Positions 9,007 to 18,231 of a stretch of DNA of 64,000 bases are shown piece after piece. The stretch's first letter is position 1; each line of letters begins with the position of its first letter. A program made the position numbers and the translations under genes. The stretch is from MFD04716-140 sp963703125 (GTDB lineage Bacteria; Bacteroidota; Bacteroidia; Flavobacteriales; Flavobacteriaceae): NCBI GenBank assembly GCA_963703125.1, contig OY969790.1:2542001-2606000 (forward strand). Reading direction: 5' to 3'. A model generated the notes under the pieces. The model searched no databases. It saw only the letters and a program-made list of their open reading frames with translations, and was not told the DNA's origin.

Positions 9007-9023
9007 GATGATACTTTTTTGCC
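9007..9023 (+). repeat. 17-base direct repeat, copy 1 (candidate operator)
   Basis: GATGATACTTTTTTGCC occurs here and again, perfectly, at 37084-37100, in both cases a few hundred bases upstream of a plus-strand catabolic gene. A shorter relative (GATGATACCTTGATTT) sits at 15041-15056 in front of the sugar-acid dehydratase. Confidence 0.5.
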
Positions 9024-9227
9024 AAAAAAAATTTCAAGAGGTTGAATTAGAACGATTTCTATAATACTATTTGAAAAATGAAGCCCTTTTTAGATTGCAT
9101 TTTTAAATCTTGGTTCGCAGGATAGAAATGGAATTGTTATTTTTAGCCCTCTTGAGATTATTTCAATTGCCCAAGAACAATGAAAATAGGGTGTATGAAA
9201 TGAACCATAACAATTCTTGATACGAAC

Positions 9228-9300
9228 CCTGCCCGTCCGGTCAGGCGGGCGAGATTTTCAACGGTGAATTACACCCGTCTGACTGACAAGGTCGGGCAGG
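9228..9300. repeat. REP-like GC-rich nested inverted repeat
   Basis: CCTGCCCG (9228-9235) pairs perfectly with CGGGCAGG (9293-9300). Inside, GCCCGTC pairs with GGCGGGC (one wobble) around 9231-9250, and CGGTCAGGCGGG is matched imperfectly by CCCGTCTGACTG near 9274. This C+G-rich folded element is out of character with its AT-rich surroundings and resembles the repetitive extragenic palindromes of many flavobacterial genomes. It ends 33 bases before the sulfatase start, so it would lie in that gene's leader. Confidence 0.5.
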
Positions 9301-9333
9301 TCTGACCTTTAAGAAACAATAAAATTTGAACAG

Positions 9334-10878
9334 ATGAAAACTAGTCTTTTAAAAAGGACATTTTTTGGATTGTTTTTAACCCTTGTTTTGATCTCATGTG
9401 AAGATGAAGCATCTCAAGAAACACCTCCAAATATTGTTCTTTTTCTAGTGGACGATATGGGATGGCAAGATACTTCCGTTCCGTTTTGGACAGAACGAAC
9501 ACCATTGAACAATCGATACCATACGCCAAATATGGAACGTTTGGCAAAAGAGGGAATGAAATTTACCCAGGCATATGCTACGCCCGTTTGCTCACCTACC
9601 AGGATTAGCCTCATGACCGGAATGAATGCCGCTAGACATCGGGTAACTAACTGGACACTCATAAAAGATTCCGTTCAGCCAATGGAAAAAAACCATCCAG
9701 ACCTTGAATTTCCAATGTGGAACGTGAACGGAATGAGCCCAGTGGCCGGCGACCCCAAAGCAGTATATGCATTACCTTTGGCGCAGGCTTTGCACGATGC
9801 GGGATATTATACGATTCTGGCAGGTAAAGCCCATTTGGGAGCTATCGGGACGCTGGGTGAAAATCCGTTAAACTTAGGTTTTGATGTGAATATTGCGGGT
9901 CATGCGGCGGGTGCCCCCCAAAGTTATTTGGGGACTGATAATTTTGGTAACGGATCTGAAGAAAAAAAGGTATGGGCCGTACCAGGGTTGGAAAAATATT
10001 ACGGTAAGGATATTTTTTTAAGCGAAGCAATTACCCAAGAGGCCATCATAGCGGTCGATTCGGCCGTTTCCGTTAACCAGCCATTTTTTCTATATATGTC
10101 GCATTACGCTCTGCACACCCCAATTATGGGTGATAAAAGTTATCTGTCTAAATATTTGGAAAAAGGTTTAGATTCGATCGAAGCGAAATATGCTACAATG
10201 GTCGAGGGTATGGATAAAAGTTTGGGGGACCTAATGGATTATTTACAGCAAAAGAATATTGAGGAGAATACAATCATACTCTTTATGTCCGATAACGGGG
10301 GCTTGAGCGCACATGCACGGGGCGGTGAGCCCAATACGCACAACAAGCCCCTGGCGAGCGGTAAAGGTTCTATGTATGAAGGCGGAATTCGAGAGCCTAT
10401 GATTGTAAAATGGCCTGGGAAGACCAAACCGGAATCTGTTTCTGACTATCAAGTGATTATTGAGGATTTTTATCCTACAATTTTGGAAATGGCAGGAGTA
10501 GATAGTCTTCAAACGGTACAAAAAGTGGATGGTGTTAGTTTTAAGCCGGTCGTTATGGGTGAAGAGCCTTATTCAGGTGTTCGGCCACTTTATTGGCATT
10601 ATCCTAACGAATGGGGCCCAAAAGGGCCGGGTATCGGTGCCGCAAGTGCAGTTCGCAAAGGTGACTGGAAATTTATCTACTTTCATGCGGATAGAAGAAT
10701 GGAACTTTACAACCTTAAAGAAGATATTGCGGAAGCCAAGAACCAGGTTTTGCAGGAGCCGGCGAAATTAAAGGAATTGGCACTTCTTCTTTCGAATTAT
10801 TTAAAAGATGTGAATGGCCAAATGCCAGTTGATAAAAAAACAGGAAAACCAGTTGAATTACCTATAGAAATTTTGTAA
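9334..10878 (+). CDS. Formylglycine-dependent carbohydrate sulfatase (S1 family), lipoprotein
   Basis: The 514-residue protein hydrolyses sulfate esters from a glycan, probably fucose- or uronate-containing given its neighbours. A lipoprotein signal ends at Cys22 (LISC), so it works on the cell surface or in the periplasm. The metal site opens with LFLVDDMGW (about 36-44). The sulfatase signature is PVCSPTRISLMTG, with Cys86 the residue matured to formylglycine (CxPxR). Further motifs are AGKAHLG, MSHYALHTPI, FMSDNGG and KGSMYEGGIREP. The length is normal for the family. It is followed after one base by the fucosidase gene, so the two enzymes are almost certainly co-translated. The exact subfamily and regiospecificity cannot be assigned by eye. 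Confidence 0.95.
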   Translation: MKTSLLKRTFFGLFLTLVLISCEDEASQETPPNIVLFLVDDMGWQDTSVPFWTERTPLNNRYHTPNMERLAKEGMKFTQAYATPVCSPTRISLMTGMNAARHRVTNWTLIKDSVQPMEKNHPDLEFPMWNVNGMSPVAGDPKAVYALPLAQALHDAGYYTILAGKAHLGAIGTLGENPLNLGFDVNIAGHAAGAPQSYLGTDNFGNGSEEKKVWAVPGLEKYYGKDIFLSEAITQEAIIAVDSAVSVNQPFFLYMSHYALHTPIMGDKSYLSKYLEKGLDSIEAKYATMVEGMDKSLGDLMDYLQQKNIEENTIILFMSDNGGLSAHARGGEPNTHNKPLASGKGSMYEGGIREPMIVKWPGKTKPESVSDYQVIIEDFYPTILEMAGVDSLQTVQKVDGVSFKPVVMGEEPYSGVRPLYWHYPNEWGPKGPGIGAASAVRKGDWKFIYFHADRRMELYNLKEDIAEAKNQVLQEPAKLKELALLLSNYLKDVNGQMPVDKKTGKPVELPIEIL

Positions 10879-10879
10879 A

Positions 10880-12979
10880 ATGAAATTATCCAAAATCTGC
10901 CCAGCATTATTCTTTTTTCTGATCATCAGTTCTTGCACTAAAGTTGCACCTCCTTCGCCGGTAGGCCCATTGCCATCGAACAGACAACTTGCCTGGCATG
11001 AAATGCAATACTATGCATTTGTCCATTTTAACATGAACACTTTTACCAATATGGAGTGGGGTACAGGTGCCGAGTCTCCAGAACAATTTGATCCAACGGA
11101 ACTTGACACTCGGCAATGGGCCAAAGTTGCCAAGGATGCCGGGATGAAAGGTATTATCATTACCGCAAAACATCATGATGGTTTCTGTCTATGGCCTACA
11201 AAAACTACTGAACATTCTGTCAAGAATTCGCCTTGGAAAAATGGCGAGGGTGATTTGTTAAAGGACCTATCCGAAGCTTGTAAAGAGTACGGACTTAAAT
11301 TCGGGGTGTACCTATCCCCCTGGGACCGCAATAATTCGGAATATGGAAAACCCGAATACGTGAAGATTTTTCATGAACAATTACGGGAGATATTGACTAA
11401 TTACGGGCCGGTTTTCGAAGTTTGGTTTGATGGTGCCAACGGAGGCTCAGGGTATTACGGAGGAGCAAATGAAACACGAAAAATCAATAGTCGTGAGTAC
11501 TATGAATGGGACAAAACCAATGGAATTGTTAGGGAACTACAGCCCGATGCGGTAATTTTTAGCGATGGAGGGCCTGACATTCGATGGGTGGGCACTGAGG
11601 AGGGATGGGCCAATGAAACCAATTGGAGCATCATGCGAAGAGATGAGATTTATCCGGGATGGCCAAGATATATCGAATTGCGCTCAGGGCATGAAGACGG
11701 CACCCATTGGCTACCTGCTGAGGTAAACACATCTATTAGACCGGGTTGGTACTACCATCCAGCGGAAGATCATCAGGTGAAAACATTGCCACGATTAGTG
11801 CAAACCTATTACGAATCCATTGGCAGGAATGGGAATTTTTTATTGAACCTTCCTGTAGATGACCATGGACTCGTGCATGCGAAGGATGTGGAACAATTAC
11901 TGGCCTTGAAGCATCAAATCGATAGGGATTTCGAAGTTGAATTGGCAAAGGGTGTTCCAGTTGAAGCTTCAAACGTGAGAGGGCAAAACTCGGATTTCAA
12001 AGCCGCAAATGTAAACGATGGCAATCCTAAAAGTTATTGGGCCACCGATGACGGAATTAACAATGGCACCCTTTCATTTGAATTTTCGTCACCGACGCAG
12101 ATCAATCGCATTTTATTACAGGAGTATATTCCTTTGGGCCAAAGAGTGAAACGATTTCTTGTAGAAGCAGAGGTAAATGGTAAATGGCAGGAAGTAGATG
12201 GGCAGACCACAATTGGCTACAAAAGAATCTTACGGTTTGATATAGTTGAGGCAACAAAGGTCCGAATAAGCTTTTTAGATGCCAAAGGCCCGCTTGCTAT
12301 TTCAAATATTGAAATGTTCAAAGCACCGAATCTTTTAACCGAGCCGGTTATCAAAAGAAACCGGGAAGGATTGGTAAGTCTAAATGTTCCGGATAACAAC
12401 ATACAAATTTACTATACCCTGGATGGTTCTGAACCTTCCACATCATCCTTAAATTACGAAAGGCCTTTTCTGATCAAGGAACCTAAAATAGTCAAGGCCA
12501 TAAGTTTTGACCCTGTTGAAAAAAGTCAAACAGCTCCTGTTGCCAAGCACATTGATATTCCCAAAAAAGATTGGAAAATTTTGGATGTTACCTCCGGAAA
12601 TCTTTCAGAAGCCATTAAAATGATTGATGAGGAACCCAATACTTTTTGGGCTACCGATGAAGGTGTTAAAACTCCGCAAGAAGTGGAAATTGATTTAGGT
12701 AAGGATTACCTTTTGATCGGATTTACATATGAACCAATTCAGGAAAGATATCCTTTTGGAATTATAACAAACTATGAATTCTCAGTTAGTTCCGATGGTC
12801 ATAACTGGAAAACGGTTGCAAAAGGAGAATTTGGCAATGTGGTAAACAATCGCATTGGTCAGGTCGTAAATTTTAAGGAAACAAGGGCAAGATATATAAA
12901 GCTGAAAGGGTCAAAGGTAGATGGCCTCGATTTCAGAACGTCGATAGCGGAAATAGGCGTATTAACGGTCCTGAAGTAA
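10880..12979 (+). CDS. GH29 alpha-L-fucosidase with carbohydrate-binding modules, lipoprotein
   Basis: The 699-residue lipoprotein (ISSC, Cys19) has a GH29 catalytic barrel at about 35-345. It contains FVHFNMNTFTNMEWG, IITAKHHDGFCLWP and VFEVWFDGANGG, where Asp184 is in the nucleophile position. It releases terminal alpha-L-fucose. The C-terminal half carries a discoidin/F5-8-type module (about 350-470, CBM32-like). A short chitobiase C-terminal-like segment follows (YYTLDGSEPSTSS, about 495-545), then a second discoidin module (about 565-699). The domain order fits the GH29 branch specific for alpha-1,3/1,4 linkages. It starts one base after the sulfatase stop and ends only two bases from the stop of the convergent SDR gene, leaving no room for a terminator. 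Confidence 0.94.
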   Translation: MKLSKICPALFFFLIISSCTKVAPPSPVGPLPSNRQLAWHEMQYYAFVHFNMNTFTNMEWGTGAESPEQFDPTELDTRQWAKVAKDAGMKGIIITAKHHDGFCLWPTKTTEHSVKNSPWKNGEGDLLKDLSEACKEYGLKFGVYLSPWDRNNSEYGKPEYVKIFHEQLREILTNYGPVFEVWFDGANGGSGYYGGANETRKINSREYYEWDKTNGIVRELQPDAVIFSDGGPDIRWVGTEEGWANETNWSIMRRDEIYPGWPRYIELRSGHEDGTHWLPAEVNTSIRPGWYYHPAEDHQVKTLPRLVQTYYESIGRNGNFLLNLPVDDHGLVHAKDVEQLLALKHQIDRDFEVELAKGVPVEASNVRGQNSDFKAANVNDGNPKSYWATDDGINNGTLSFEFSSPTQINRILLQEYIPLGQRVKRFLVEAEVNGKWQEVDGQTTIGYKRILRFDIVEATKVRISFLDAKGPLAISNIEMFKAPNLLTEPVIKRNREGLVSLNVPDNNIQIYYTLDGSEPSTSSLNYERPFLIKEPKIVKAISFDPVEKSQTAPVAKHIDIPKKDWKILDVTSGNLSEAIKMIDEEPNTFWATDEGVKTPQEVEIDLGKDYLLIGFTYEPIQERYPFGIITNYEFSVSSDGHNWKTVAKGEFGNVVNNRIGQVVNFKETRARYIKLKGSKVDGLDFRTSIAEIGVLTVLK

Positions 12980-12981
12980 AA

Positions 12982-13767
12982 TCATTTGGCCGTCCATCCG
13001 CCATCCACAGCAAGCATTGAGCCTACCATATAACTTCCTGCATCACTTGCCAAGAAAATGGCGGCTCCTTGAATTTCACGGAGCTCGCCCCACCGGGCAA
13101 GGGAGGTTGCCCCGACTATAAAATTTTTGGCCTCTGGAGTGTTGGCTATGGGGATGTTCATTTCGGTCAAAAAAGGCCCTGGGCAAATGGCATTCACATT
13201 AATGTTGAAGGGTGCCAGTTCCAGACCCAGAGCTCTTGTCATTTGCACAACCGCTCCTTTGCTGGTTGCATAAGGAGTGCGGTTGGCAAGTCCAACCAAT
13301 CCCAAGGTGCTGGCCATATTTATGATGCGTCCCTTACCCTGTTTTTTCATCTGTGGGGTAACGGCACGTGAAGTGTTCCAGGTTCCATCCACATTCACAC
13401 GCATGACCTGCTGAAATTCATCGGGGGTCAATTCATCAATGGCCCCTCTTATATTGATTCCGGCACTATTGATTAGAATGTCCAATTGACCAAATTCCCC
13501 TATTATAGCCTCAACTGTGGTTTCAACTTCGCCTAAATTGGTAACGTCTCCGGCATATGCCATTGCTTTTGTACCATAATCCTTTGCTAATTCCTTTGCG
13601 GCAACTTCACCCTCTTCCGCGTTTCTATTAAAAAGGGCCACATTACAGCCTGCAGACATCAATCCTGCCGCCATGGCATATCCGAGCCCTTTTGAGCCCC
13701 CGGTTATCAAGGCGCATCTTCCTGATAGGTCAAATTGTTTTATTCCCGGTAAATATGTTTCCGTCAT
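12982..13767 (-). CDS. SDR-family sugar (acid) dehydrogenase, gluconate 5-dehydrogenase/KduD-like
   Basis: This is a classical short-chain dehydrogenase of 261 residues. It has the NAD(P) site TGGSKGLG (22-29), NSAG (100-103), and the catalytic Ser153, Tyr166 and Lys170 (YATSK). The C-terminal part (GPFLTEMNIP; AIFLASDAGSYMVGSML) resembles enzymes that interconvert keto- and hydroxy-sugar acids. With GH29, the mutarotase and the IlvD-type dehydratase nearby, plausible roles are fucose/fuconate oxidation or reduction of a deketo-uronate. The gene lies 12 bases after the TIM-barrel gene on the same strand, hence a two-gene transcript. Confidence 0.88.
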   Translation of the reverse strand: MTETYLPGIKQFDLSGRCALITGGSKGLGYAMAAGLMSAGCNVALFNRNAEEGEVAAKELAKDYGTKAMAYAGDVTNLGEVETTVEAIIGEFGQLDILINSAGINIRGAIDELTPDEFQQVMRVNVDGTWNTSRAVTPQMKKQGKGRIINMASTLGLVGLANRTPYATSKGAVVQMTRALGLELAPFNINVNAICPGPFLTEMNIPIANTPEAKNFIVGATSLARWGELREIQGAAIFLASDAGSYMVGSMLAVDGGWTAK

Positions 13768-13779
13768 GTAATTGTTTAA

Positions 13780-14847
13780 TTAGTTGAACCCTAGATTTTG
13801 TTTGGCGTAATTTAGCGAGATACGGTTGTTTTCCACTTCTAATTTCAATTGTTCATCCACTGTTTTATCCGATACTACCGGTAAAGCATTTTTTATTTTA
13901 ATATTTCTGATTTTATGCAAATAGTTAGCAAGGTCGGTAGCCGATATCTGATCAAAGGTAGCCCAGTATTTTTCGGTCAGGCATGGTATTTTTAATGGAT
14001 CCCTCGTTATCATTTCCAGATTAAATCGAATGCCGGGATTATGACTTTTTATCGTTTCAATCATACCTTCTATATCCAAATAGCCATCACCCAAATTGAC
14101 TTCCGACATAAGAAATCCATCCTCATATTCGGCCACGGCCATATCTTTCAAATGAACCGAAAAGGAATAGGGAGCTAAGGTCTTGACGACATACATCGGG
14201 TCTTCCAACAGCGACACATTGTTTCCGGTATCCAAGGTGACTCCCACCCATTCACTTCCTAAATTTTTTAGAATTTCCACAAATTCATTAGCTCTCCAAT
14301 CCTTATGATTTTCAACCGCCAACTTAACTTTATGTTTTCGCATAATTGGTTCTGCCCGCTGAATTGATTTGACGGAGTTGACCTTGAAGTTTAAAAAATC
14401 GGTCATTGTTTCAAAGGTTTCATATCGACGTCCCGATAAACATGCGGTCCTGAAAATATCGATCCCCGTTTCCTTGGCGGCTTTGACCTCAGACTCAAAT
14501 CGCATGGTATCCTCCTCATTTTTGGGTAAACTTATTTGAGCCTCAAGAAAAATATCCAACTCATCTTTCCGTTTAAGAATCTTCTTGGAGAAATCAGGAT
14601 CCCAACCGGCTACACCCACCTGCATTCCTCCAAAACCCAGGGAGCTACAATGATCGATCATTTCCAAGGCATTTGTAAAAGGAGGGAATTTTTCGCTTTC
14701 CAAGTTTTGAAAACGCCGCATCATATAGGAGGCATCGGCCACACCAAAGGGCGTATTACCTATAAGTTTAGAAAAAGCCGGTAATACTGGCATACTCATT
14801 AATAAGGTAGCCGCTGTGGTATTTTCTATAAACTTTCTACGCTTCAT
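13780..14847 (-). CDS. Sugar phosphate isomerase/epimerase-like TIM barrel with export signal
   Basis: The 355-residue protein starts with MKRRKF and a hydrophobic stretch (about 9-27), a Tat-like or Sec signal, so it probably acts outside the cytoplasm. The rest is an AP-endonuclease-2-type xylose-isomerase-like TIM barrel: CSSLGFGGMQVG, AVENHKDWRANE, VTLDTGNNVSL, FSVHLKDMAV, FNLEMITRDP. The Glu/Asp/His/Glu positions are suitable for one divalent metal. Family members isomerise or epimerise sugars, and some act as keto-sugar lyases or hydratases. It is divergent from the dehydratase gene and upstream of an SDR. Confidence 0.85.
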   Translation of the reverse strand: MKRRKFIENTTAATLLMSMPVLPAFSKLIGNTPFGVADASYMMRRFQNLESEKFPPFTNALEMIDHCSSLGFGGMQVGVAGWDPDFSKKILKRKDELDIFLEAQISLPKNEEDTMRFESEVKAAKETGIDIFRTACLSGRRYETFETMTDFLNFKVNSVKSIQRAEPIMRKHKVKLAVENHKDWRANEFVEILKNLGSEWVGVTLDTGNNVSLLEDPMYVVKTLAPYSFSVHLKDMAVAEYEDGFLMSEVNLGDGYLDIEGMIETIKSHNPGIRFNLEMITRDPLKIPCLTEKYWATFDQISATDLANYLHKIRNIKIKNALPVVSDKTVDEQLKLEVENNRISLNYAKQNLGFN

Positions 14848-15098
14848 ACAAATTGAATTTGCTTATTTCTAAACTTACGTCTCGAACAAAACATTCATTT
14901 GCATAATTGACGGAATGTTCGTTTCTTAAGAAAAAGAATGTGATTAAAAGTAACAAAAGAAAGTCATATTATGAATTATTCAATTGAATCCTCAATAAAG
15001 TATGAAAATATCAATATTCTATTTTGTAAACTGCTTTAAAGATGATACCTTGATTTCGAAAAATTTAGAGAACCTATAAAGACATGCTGTAACACCAA
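14848..15098. promoter_or_regulatory. Divergent promoter region between the TIM-barrel and dehydratase genes
   Basis: This 251-base AT-rich spacer must hold both promoters. No exact TTG/TAnnTTTG pair was found. GATGATACCTTGATTT at 15041-15056 shares its first eight bases and AT-rich tail with the 17-base repeat at 9007 and 37084. It lies 43 bases before the dehydratase start. Confidence 0.35.
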
Positions 15099-16829
15099 AT
15101 GGAAGAAAAGGATAAAAAAAAACTGAGAAGTGAAAGTTGGTTCAACCCAAAAGATGAGAAATCTGCATTCATTCATAGGTCATGGCTTCGCAACCAAGGC
15201 TATCCCAATGATTATTTTGAAGGAAGACCTGTAATAGGTATTTGCAATACGTGGTCCGACCTCACACCTTGTAATGGTCATCTCCGTGAATTTGCCGAGT
15301 TCGTCAAAAAAGGAGTTTTAGAGGCCGGAGGGGTGCCTTTTGAGTTTCCCATTACCAGTTTGGGGGAGGTTTTAATGCGACCCACTGCCATGCTCTTTAG
15401 AAATTTGGCCAGTATGGATACTGAAGAGAGTATTCGGGCCAATCCGTTGGATGGTGTTGTTCTGCTTACGGGTTGCGATAAGACTACGCCCTCCACGGTT
15501 ATGGGGGCATGTAGCGTAGACCTACCAACAATCGTAGTTCCCGGGGGACCTATGTTGAACGGGAAATATAAAGGGGAGCGTATTGGTTCCGGTACTTTTG
15601 TTTGGCAATTGAAGGACAAGATCAAAAACGAAGGCTTTACAAAAGAAGACCAAATTGAAGCTGAAATATGCTCGGCACGAAGTGCCGGACATTGCATGAC
15701 CATGGGTACGGCCTCAACAATGGCTTGCATGGTTGAGGCCTTAGGGCTTACACTGCCAGGTGCAGCTGCCATTCCGGCGGTTGATTCACGTAAAAAGGTA
15801 ATGGCCCAACTTTCGGGTAGACGAATTGTACAGATGGTCAAAGAAGATTTGAAACTGTCAAAAATACTCACCCGGGAAGCATTCGAGAATGCGATAAAGA
15901 TCAATGCGGCGGTTGGGGGATCCACCAATTTTATAATTCATTTACTGGCCATCGCCGGCAGAATTGGAGTGAAGTTGAATTTAAAGGATTTTGATACACT
16001 GGGGAGTAAAATTCCATTGTTGGTAAATTTAATGCCTTCAGGTAAATTTTTAATGGAGGATTTCTTTGATGCGGGAGGTTTGCCCGTTGTTATAAACGAG
16101 ATGAAAGAACACCTTCATAAAAATGTGATTACCGTAAATGGCAAATCATTGGTAGAAAATAATGTAAAGGCCGAAAGCTATAATGACGAGGTGATTGCAA
16201 AAATCGACAGGCCTTTTATGAAGGAGGCCGGTATAGCTGTTTTGTATGGAAACCTCTGTGAAGACGGGGCGGTCATAAAACCATCGGCTGCCACACCGGA
16301 ATTGATGACCCATCGGGGAAGGGCCGTGGTCTTTGAAACCATTGAAGATTTTCTTAGCTCTGTTGACAATCCGGACTTGGATATAGATGAAAACAGTATA
16401 ATGGTACTAAAAGGAGTAGGGCCTGTTGGCTATCCTGGAATGGCCGAGGTCGGCAATATGGAAATTCCGGAAAAACTGCTTAAAAAAGGAGTCAAAGACT
16501 TGGTCCGTATATCGGATGGGCGTATGAGTGGTACCGCTTTTGGCACTGTAGTATTGCACGTATCGCCAGAGTCTTCGATTGGTGGTGTTCTTGCGCTTGT
16601 TCAGTCGGGCGATTATATTGTGCTTGATGTACCAAATAGAAAACTACATTTGGAGGTGGACGAAGCAGAACTGCAAAAAAGAAAAGCCGCTTGGGTACCA
16701 CCAAAACCTATAATGGATCGGGGTTATACAAGTCTCTATACAAAAACCGTACAGCAGTCGCACCTAGGTGCTGACCTTGACTTCCTAGTTGGGAAGTCGG
16801 GTGCCGATGTAACTCGCGACGCACATTAA
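15099..16829 (+). CDS. IlvD/Edd-family sugar-acid dehydratase (arabonate/xylonate/fuconate type)
   Basis: The 576-residue cytoplasmic [2Fe-2S] enzyme removes water from a sugar acid to give a 2-keto-3-deoxy acid. Three cysteines match the cluster ligands of the L-arabonate dehydratase branch: Cys57 (SDLTPCN), Cys126 (TGCDKTTPS) and Cys199 (AGHCMTMG). RISDGRMSGTAFG near 468-480 carries the conserved active-site Ser. Length and motifs favour sugar-acid over branched-chain-amino-acid substrates, and so does the position upstream of a GntP sugar-acid transporter. With a fucosidase and a rhamnose/fucose mutarotase nearby, L-fuconate or a related acid is a reasonable guess. The start is the first ATG; there is no Shine-Dalgarno sequence, as usual here. 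Confidence 0.92.
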   Translation: MEEKDKKKLRSESWFNPKDEKSAFIHRSWLRNQGYPNDYFEGRPVIGICNTWSDLTPCNGHLREFAEFVKKGVLEAGGVPFEFPITSLGEVLMRPTAMLFRNLASMDTEESIRANPLDGVVLLTGCDKTTPSTVMGACSVDLPTIVVPGGPMLNGKYKGERIGSGTFVWQLKDKIKNEGFTKEDQIEAEICSARSAGHCMTMGTASTMACMVEALGLTLPGAAAIPAVDSRKKVMAQLSGRRIVQMVKEDLKLSKILTREAFENAIKINAAVGGSTNFIIHLLAIAGRIGVKLNLKDFDTLGSKIPLLVNLMPSGKFLMEDFFDAGGLPVVINEMKEHLHKNVITVNGKSLVENNVKAESYNDEVIAKIDRPFMKEAGIAVLYGNLCEDGAVIKPSAATPELMTHRGRAVVFETIEDFLSSVDNPDLDIDENSIMVLKGVGPVGYPGMAEVGNMEIPEKLLKKGVKDLVRISDGRMSGTAFGTVVLHVSPESSIGGVLALVQSGDYIVLDVPNRKLHLEVDEAELQKRKAAWVPPKPIMDRGYTSLYTKTVQQSHLGADLDFLVGKSGADVTRDAH

Positions 16830-16839
16830 AAACCAACCT

Positions 16840-18177
16840 ATGCTATCAATCTCGTTATTAGTATTGAGTGTATTGTTTATTATTTTACTAACGGTAAAAT
16901 GGAAGGTACACCCTTTTTTGGCACTTCTTGGTGCTGCGTTGTTTTTTGCACTTTTTTCGGGGATGACCTTAGAATCTACAGTGACCTTGGTCAATGATGG
17001 TTTTGGCATAACATTGGGTAAGATCGGGATCGTAATCATTCTCGGGGTTATCATTGGTGCATTTTTAGAGCATTCCGGGGGAGCTTATAAGCTTGCCGAA
17101 GTGGTTCTTCGCGTAATCGGAAAGAAAAGGGTTCATGAGGCCATGGGCATTGTCGGTTTTATAGTGTCAATTCCGGTTTTTGCAGATAGCGGTTTCATTA
17201 TTTTGAATCCATTGAATAAAAGTTTAACAAAACGTGCCGGACTCTCAATTGTTGGGACGGCTACCGCATTGTTGTTAGGTCTTATGATTACCCATGTTTT
17301 GGTGCCTCCCACACCAGGGCCCATCGCAGCTGCCGGCATCATCGGGGCCGACGTGGGACTCGTAATGCTCGTAGGGTTGATAATTGGTGCCCTCTCATTG
17401 GTTGTGGCAATTTTCTATTGCAAGAAAATGGGTTCCAAAACCTATATTGATCCAAATCCGGAGATTACAGAGGAGGCCATTGCCATTAAAATGAAGGATG
17501 CCCCGAGTGCCTTTAAATCCTTTTTGCCAATTTTGATACCGATTTTGCTGATTGTAGGAAAATCGGTAATGGATTTCACTCTTGTTGATGGGGAAGAACC
17601 AAGTGGCTTGGTGAAATTCGTTTCTTTTATCGGCTCACCCATTATCGCCCTGCTTATAGGAATGTTGTTTGCCTTCCTTTTACCGAAAAAATTCGATCAA
17701 GAAATGTTGTCCACAACGGGGTGGGTAGGGAAGGCTTTATCAGATGCATCGAACATTATATTGATTACAGGAGCTGGAGGTGTTTTTGGAACGATCCTCC
17801 AAAATAGTGGAATTGCCGATACATTGGCCGATTCATTGTCAGGAGCTAATTTGGGCATATGGTTGCCGTTCCTGCTATGTGCCGCAATTAAGACCGCCCA
17901 AGGCTCGTCAACCGTCGCTCTAATTACAACGGCATCGATTGTTGCCCCACTTCTTATTACGATGGGTTTTACAACGGAAATGGACAAGGCTTTGGTAGTT
18001 GCCGCCATAGGTGCGGGTGCCATGGTAGTTTCACATGCGAATGATAGCGGATTTTGGATTCTGACGCAGTTTTCGGGCATTGATGTAAAAACTGGCTATA
18101 GAGTCTATACTTTGGGAACCTTGGTTGTAGGGTTAACGGCTGCATCCTTCATCTTTTTGGCTACTTTTTTGTTTTAG
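16840..18177 (+). CDS. GntP-family sugar-acid:proton symporter
   Basis: The 445-residue, roughly 12-14-helix inner-membrane protein carries the GntP signature stretches: KWKVHPFLALLGAALFFAL near the start, GFIVSIPVFADSGFIILNP at about 104-122, HVLVPPTPGPIAAAG at about 151-165, and SHANDSGFWILTQF near 399. Members import gluconate and related acids. It begins 10 bases after the dehydratase stop, so the pair forms an uptake-and-dehydration unit for an aldonic acid. Confidence 0.93.
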   Translation: MLSISLLVLSVLFIILLTVKWKVHPFLALLGAALFFALFSGMTLESTVTLVNDGFGITLGKIGIVIILGVIIGAFLEHSGGAYKLAEVVLRVIGKKRVHEAMGIVGFIVSIPVFADSGFIILNPLNKSLTKRAGLSIVGTATALLLGLMITHVLVPPTPGPIAAAGIIGADVGLVMLVGLIIGALSLVVAIFYCKKMGSKTYIDPNPEITEEAIAIKMKDAPSAFKSFLPILIPILLIVGKSVMDFTLVDGEEPSGLVKFVSFIGSPIIALLIGMLFAFLLPKKFDQEMLSTTGWVGKALSDASNIILITGAGGVFGTILQNSGIADTLADSLSGANLGIWLPFLLCAAIKTAQGSSTVALITTASIVAPLLITMGFTTEMDKALVVAAIGAGAMVVSHANDSGFWILTQFSGIDVKTGYRVYTLGTLVVGLTAASFIFLATFLF

Positions 18178-18231
18178 ATAGGCCCTCTTTGATGACAAGG
18201 GAACATAAGTGGCGAAATTCTTAAAATTGAT

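Larger units (their letters stand above)
8383..9333. other. 951-base intergenic region between the divergent sigma gene and sulfatase
   Basis: No convincing gene is seen. The region holds the sigma-factor promoter (8442-8472), a terminator-like hairpin (8868-8900), one copy of a 17-base repeat (9007-9023) and a GC-rich REP-like inverted-repeat element (9228-9300). An 82-codon frame on the minus strand (8513-8761) has no recognisable domain and looks like chance. Confidence 0.6.
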
